Shown: piece after piece, positions 61,668-64,000 of the stretch
Position numbering within the stretch: position 1 is the stretch's first letter
Layout: the number at the start of each line of letters is the position of its first letter
NCBI RefSeq assembly: GCF_014203365.1
Contig: NZ_JACHIS010000001.1
Span: 186,001-250,000, forward strand
DNA length: 64,000 nt
From: Actinoalloteichus hymeniacidonis
Lineage (GTDB): Bacteria; Actinomycetota; Actinomycetes; Mycobacteriales; Pseudonocardiaceae
Direction of reading: 5' to 3'
Notes under the pieces: model-generated
Seen by the model: only the letters and a program-made list of their open reading frames with translations
Databases searched by the model: none
Told to the model about the DNA's origin: nothing
Position numbers and translations under genes: made by a program

Positions 61668-62069
61668 ATGGCCGGTCAGGTGAACATCACGACCCCGCTG
61701 CCCGCCGCATTGGTCGGGGAAGCGGGCGGCCAGGTCACCAACGCGGGTTTTCAGATCGACATCGAGGCGGTCCCGGTCCTACGGGAACGGCTGCTCGCCG
61801 CGATCGACCACCTGCGAGAAGCAGGCGCCTCCGGGCAACAGCTGACGGATCTGAGCCCGCCCGGCGACGACCCGGCGAGCACCGTGGCGGTGGCGGGCTT
61901 CGTGGAGCGCGCGGTCGGCCCGACCGGTTCGCTGAGTACCACGGTGGACGCCGCGGTCTCGGCACTGACCGAGGTGGTCGCCCGAATCGACCTGGCCGCC
62001 GCTCGATACCGGGCCCTCGATGAGGAACAGGCCGATGGGCTGACCACGTCGTTGCGCCGACCGGGTTGA
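61668..62069 (+). CDS. PE-like small helical protein of a type VII secretion locus
   Basis: The 133-residue product is mostly helical. It has FQIDIEAVPVLRERLLAAIDHLREA (first long helix) and SLSTTVDAAVSALTEVVARIDLAAARYRALDEEQ (second), the hairpin expected of PE or other Esx-type partners. No clear YxxxD/E export motif is seen; RYRALDEE (Tyr then Asp/Glu) is near. GGGGAG lies 9 nt before ATG 61668. It starts a three-gene run with EspG and a PPE-like protein. Confidence 0.7.
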   Translation: MAGQVNITTPLPAALVGEAGGQVTNAGFQIDIEAVPVLRERLLAAIDHLREAGASGQQLTDLSPPGDDPASTVAVAGFVERAVGPTGSLSTTVDAAVSALTEVVARIDLAAARYRALDEEQADGLTTSLRRPG

Positions 62070-62144
62070 TCCGTCGTTATTGACCCGCGACTCACGGCAG
62101 CACTGCAATGATCGCCTCAACTGTCCGATTCGAAAGGACCGTCG

Positions 62145-62909
62145 TTGCCGATCGTCCTGGACCGACCTGAACTCAACCTGCTGTGGCGACACCTCGACCT
62201 CGGTGTCCGACCCCTGACGCTGAACACCCGCGAATGCGGGACGACCCTGGCCGAGAACGCGGAGTTCGACCGGCAGAGCGCGGCGAACCTGCGTGGGCGT
62301 GGCCTGCTGCAGGGCGACACCGTGCTGCCCGAACTGGCCGCCGGACTGCGCTGCCTTGCCCGGCCACGCATCGCCGTCGACCTGCGCTGGACCATGGAAC
62401 CCGGCCGAGAGCTACGGGTGCTGGCCGCAGGCGACGGCGACTCCGGGACCAGGGGCGTGCTCGACGACGAGCGACTCGCCATCGACGAGATCCACCCGGG
62501 CGCGGTCGTCGGCGCGATCGTCGAGGTACTCGGCGAGATGCCGGTGGGCGTCGGCCAGGCGGTGAGCGTCCCGGTGCACGTCATCGCGCAGGCGGGGGCG
62601 GACGGCCGTCGATCGGATGCCCGCTTCGAGGATGGCCTGGTGGAACTCGGCGTCCGCTCGGGTGAGGCCAGAGGAATCCTGGCGATGCTCGGCGGCGCCC
62701 GACTGCGGGCCGGGCAGATCGGTGTCACCGGCTGGGACCGAGCGGGCCAGCGGCGCCGCGCGCCCTGGGTCATCGACGTCTACGACACCGTGCAGGGACG
62801 CTATGCGGTGCACCATCGCGATGACTGGGTCACCGTGGCCCCCGCAGGCACAGCCCGGATCGCGGAGATGATCCGCGAACTGCTCGAAACGCTGCACGAG
62901 GCGGGTTGA
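62145..62909 (+). CDS. ESX secretion-associated protein EspG
   Basis: The 254-residue product has the EspG outline: LDRPELNLLWRHLDLGVRPLTL at the start, VDLRWTMEPGRELRVLAAGDG, and a C-terminal strand/helix set YDTVQGRYAVHHRDDWVTVAPAG ending in IAEMIRELLETL. EspG chaperones hold PE-PPE pairs in the cytoplasm for type VII secretion. The TTG at 62145 follows AAAGGA by 8 nt. Neighbours on both sides fit a PE-EspG-PPE unit. Confidence 0.85.
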   Translation: MPIVLDRPELNLLWRHLDLGVRPLTLNTRECGTTLAENAEFDRQSAANLRGRGLLQGDTVLPELAAGLRCLARPRIAVDLRWTMEPGRELRVLAAGDGDSGTRGVLDDERLAIDEIHPGAVVGAIVEVLGEMPVGVGQAVSVPVHVIAQAGADGRRSDARFEDGLVELGVRSGEARGILAMLGGARLRAGQIGVTGWDRAGQRRRAPWVIDVYDTVQGRYAVHHRDDWVTVAPAGTARIAEMIRELLETLHEAG

Positions 62910-62975
62910 TCGCGTGCGACTCCAGCCCGATGAACCCCGCCGCCGACACCGTGTTCCGACGAGGAGGCACGCGAG

Positions 62976-64000
62976 ATGACCGGGACCAACTGGGACGGCA
63001 TCGGCCACCAACAGCTGGTCGATTGGTTCACCGGAGGCTCGACCGACACGGCTACCGAGTCGGCGGTCCGGTGGCGGGAACACATCGCGGGCAGCTTCGG
63101 ACAGGTCTCCGAACTCATCGAGGGCGCACTGCGGGACAGCGGCGCGGTGTGGCATGGCGCGGCGGCCGAGTCGATGCGCGACGGGGTGTCCCCACTCGCA
63201 CGGTTCGCCCTGGACGCCCAGGATGCGTCGGTGCGGGTCGGGGACGGTGTCCAGCGGTGGGCGGAGGCATTCGACCACGTCAAACGTGAGATGCCCGCGC
63301 CGATCCGGATCACCGACGACGAGGCCTGGCGCGACAGGGCGGTGGCCGCGTTGATCGGCACCGTCACCGACCGCGAGGAGAACGAGGGACAGGCCAGGGA
63401 CGCCGAGGAGCGTGCCAGGGACCTGGCGCGTGCCTACGAGGCGATGGTCGACGAGACGGTGGGGCAGTTGCCGTTCTTCGCGCCGGTCCCGCTGGCCGCG
63501 CCGGGACCGGGCGAGCGATCTCCCGGACCGGGTTCGAGCCGGCCGCAGCAGCCTGCCGGCTCCGGCGGGCAGGCCGGGCCGGGTGCGGGGGCGCGTCCGG
63601 TTCCGCCGAGCTCGGTGCCTGCGCCGGGGCCGCCCGGGACGGGGATGCGCGCTCCGCAGCCGGGTTCGATGTCGCCCGAACAGTTCGGCAGGCCGCCCGC
63701 CGGCCCGGCCGTACCGATGGGGCCACCGGCATCCGGTAGCAGGCCACCGTCCGTTGCTCCCGTTCCGCAGGCCCCGATGCCACAGGCTGCGACGCCGCAG
63801 GCCCCGATCCCCCAGCCGCCGCAGACTCCGGCGCCGCCCGCGCCTGCTCTTGGTCCGCCTGCGGCATCCGCACCGCAGGCTTCGAGTCCGCAGCAGACTC
63901 CGGCGCCGGTGCCGCACACCCCGACCACCGCCCCCGCGACTCCGCAGGCAGGCACCGCGCAACCGCCTCGACCGCCGCAGCCAACGGCACCGACCGCCCC
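62976..64000 (+). CDS. PPE/WXG-like secreted protein with long Pro-rich tail (partial)
   Basis: The frame is open to the right edge, giving 341 codons with no stop. Residues 1-165 are helical and carry a WxG-type turn (GAVWHGAAAESMRDG) between two helices, as in PPE and WXG100 proteins, plus FDHVKREMPAPIRI. From about residue 175 the sequence is Pro/Ala/Gly/Gln-rich (many PQ, PAP repeats) and disordered. GAGGAGG lies 8 nt before ATG 62976. It is probably the EspG client. A C-terminal domain may lie outside the window. Confidence 0.8.
   Translation, partial: MTGTNWDGIGHQQLVDWFTGGSTDTATESAVRWREHIAGSFGQVSELIEGALRDSGAVWHGAAAESMRDGVSPLARFALDAQDASVRVGDGVQRWAEAFDHVKREMPAPIRITDDEAWRDRAVAALIGTVTDREENEGQARDAEERARDLARAYEAMVDETVGQLPFFAPVPLAAPGPGERSPGPGSSRPQQPAGSGGQAGPGAGARPVPPSSVPAPGPPGTGMRAPQPGSMSPEQFGRPPAGPAVPMGPPASGSRPPSVAPVPQAPMPQAATPQAPIPQPPQTPAPPAPALGPPAASAPQASSPQQTPAPVPHTPTTAPATPQAGTAQPPRPPQPTAPTA

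Noticed and set aside
63364..63990. Leftward frames in the last 640 bp
   Set aside because: They are antisense readings of the Pro/Gln-rich tail of the PPE-like protein, which is open to the edge and preceded by a good ribosome binding site.

Overview
This window is chromosomal DNA of a high-GC actinomycete. The gene set (class II fba next to DUF3151, GTG starts, a PE-like/EspG/PPE-like trio, a HAIR-type operator before clpB, a DasR-type site before nagKA) points to the Pseudonocardiaceae. Actinoalloteichus or a close relative is a guess from gene content, not from database comparison. clpB, pyrE, fba and purA lie near oriC in well-known actinobacteria, so the window is probably origin-proximal. 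I saw no rRNA, tRNA, insertion sequence, prophage or CRISPR array.

Layout. 0-4 kb: two related secreted alpha/beta hydrolases (one cut by the left edge), a GPP34 protein, and a deletion scar joining the tails of a TetR gene and a quinone-oxidoreductase gene, with a 7-bp tandem repeat beside it. 4-10 kb: pyrE, a short-chain dehydrogenase, two membrane-anchored proteins of unknown function, and clpB. 10-16 kb: an SLC13 carboxylate transporter, an alanine/glycine:cation symporter, an unusual cluster of DnaA-box-like sequences between convergent genes, and a DHA2 efflux pump with MarR. 16-23 kb: a divergent flavin-protein/flavohemoglobin pair and two tandem paralogous ABC transporters, one with a degenerate ATPase. 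23-31 kb: an Hsp70-like ATPase fused to a membrane anchor and exported domain, trmB, a nitric-oxide-synthase-like protein lacking key residues, and a NarL-type two-component system. 31-39 kb: a serine hydrolase, an FAD-linked 2-hydroxyacid oxidase, nagKA, a SigE-family sigma factor and a small secreted protein. 39-53 kb: fba, DUF3151, SRPBCC and FUSC proteins, a secreted HNH nuclease, purA, a Na+/H+ antiporter, purD, an aminotransferase, a HAD hydrolase and a threonine aldolase. 53-60 kb: two SigE-family sigma/membrane-protein modules flanking an SMR-TetR pair and an MFS-MerR pair. 60-64 kb: purB and a type VII secretion-associated trio running off the right edge.

How the genes work together. 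Purine synthesis (purA, purB, purD) is scattered among unrelated genes and not in one operon. Amino-sugar catabolism is a tight nagK-nagA operon with its own DasR-like site. Transporters are paired with local regulators (MarR, TetR, MerR), and candidate operators can be seen for MarR and MerR. Many genes have a TANNNT-like -10 hexamer 6-7 nt before the start codon and no ribosome binding site, which indicates leaderless transcripts and fixes several starts. The observations most worth following are the DnaA-box cluster with its 47-bp near-palindrome, the NOS-like protein, the Hsp70-membrane fusion and the degenerate ABC ATPase.
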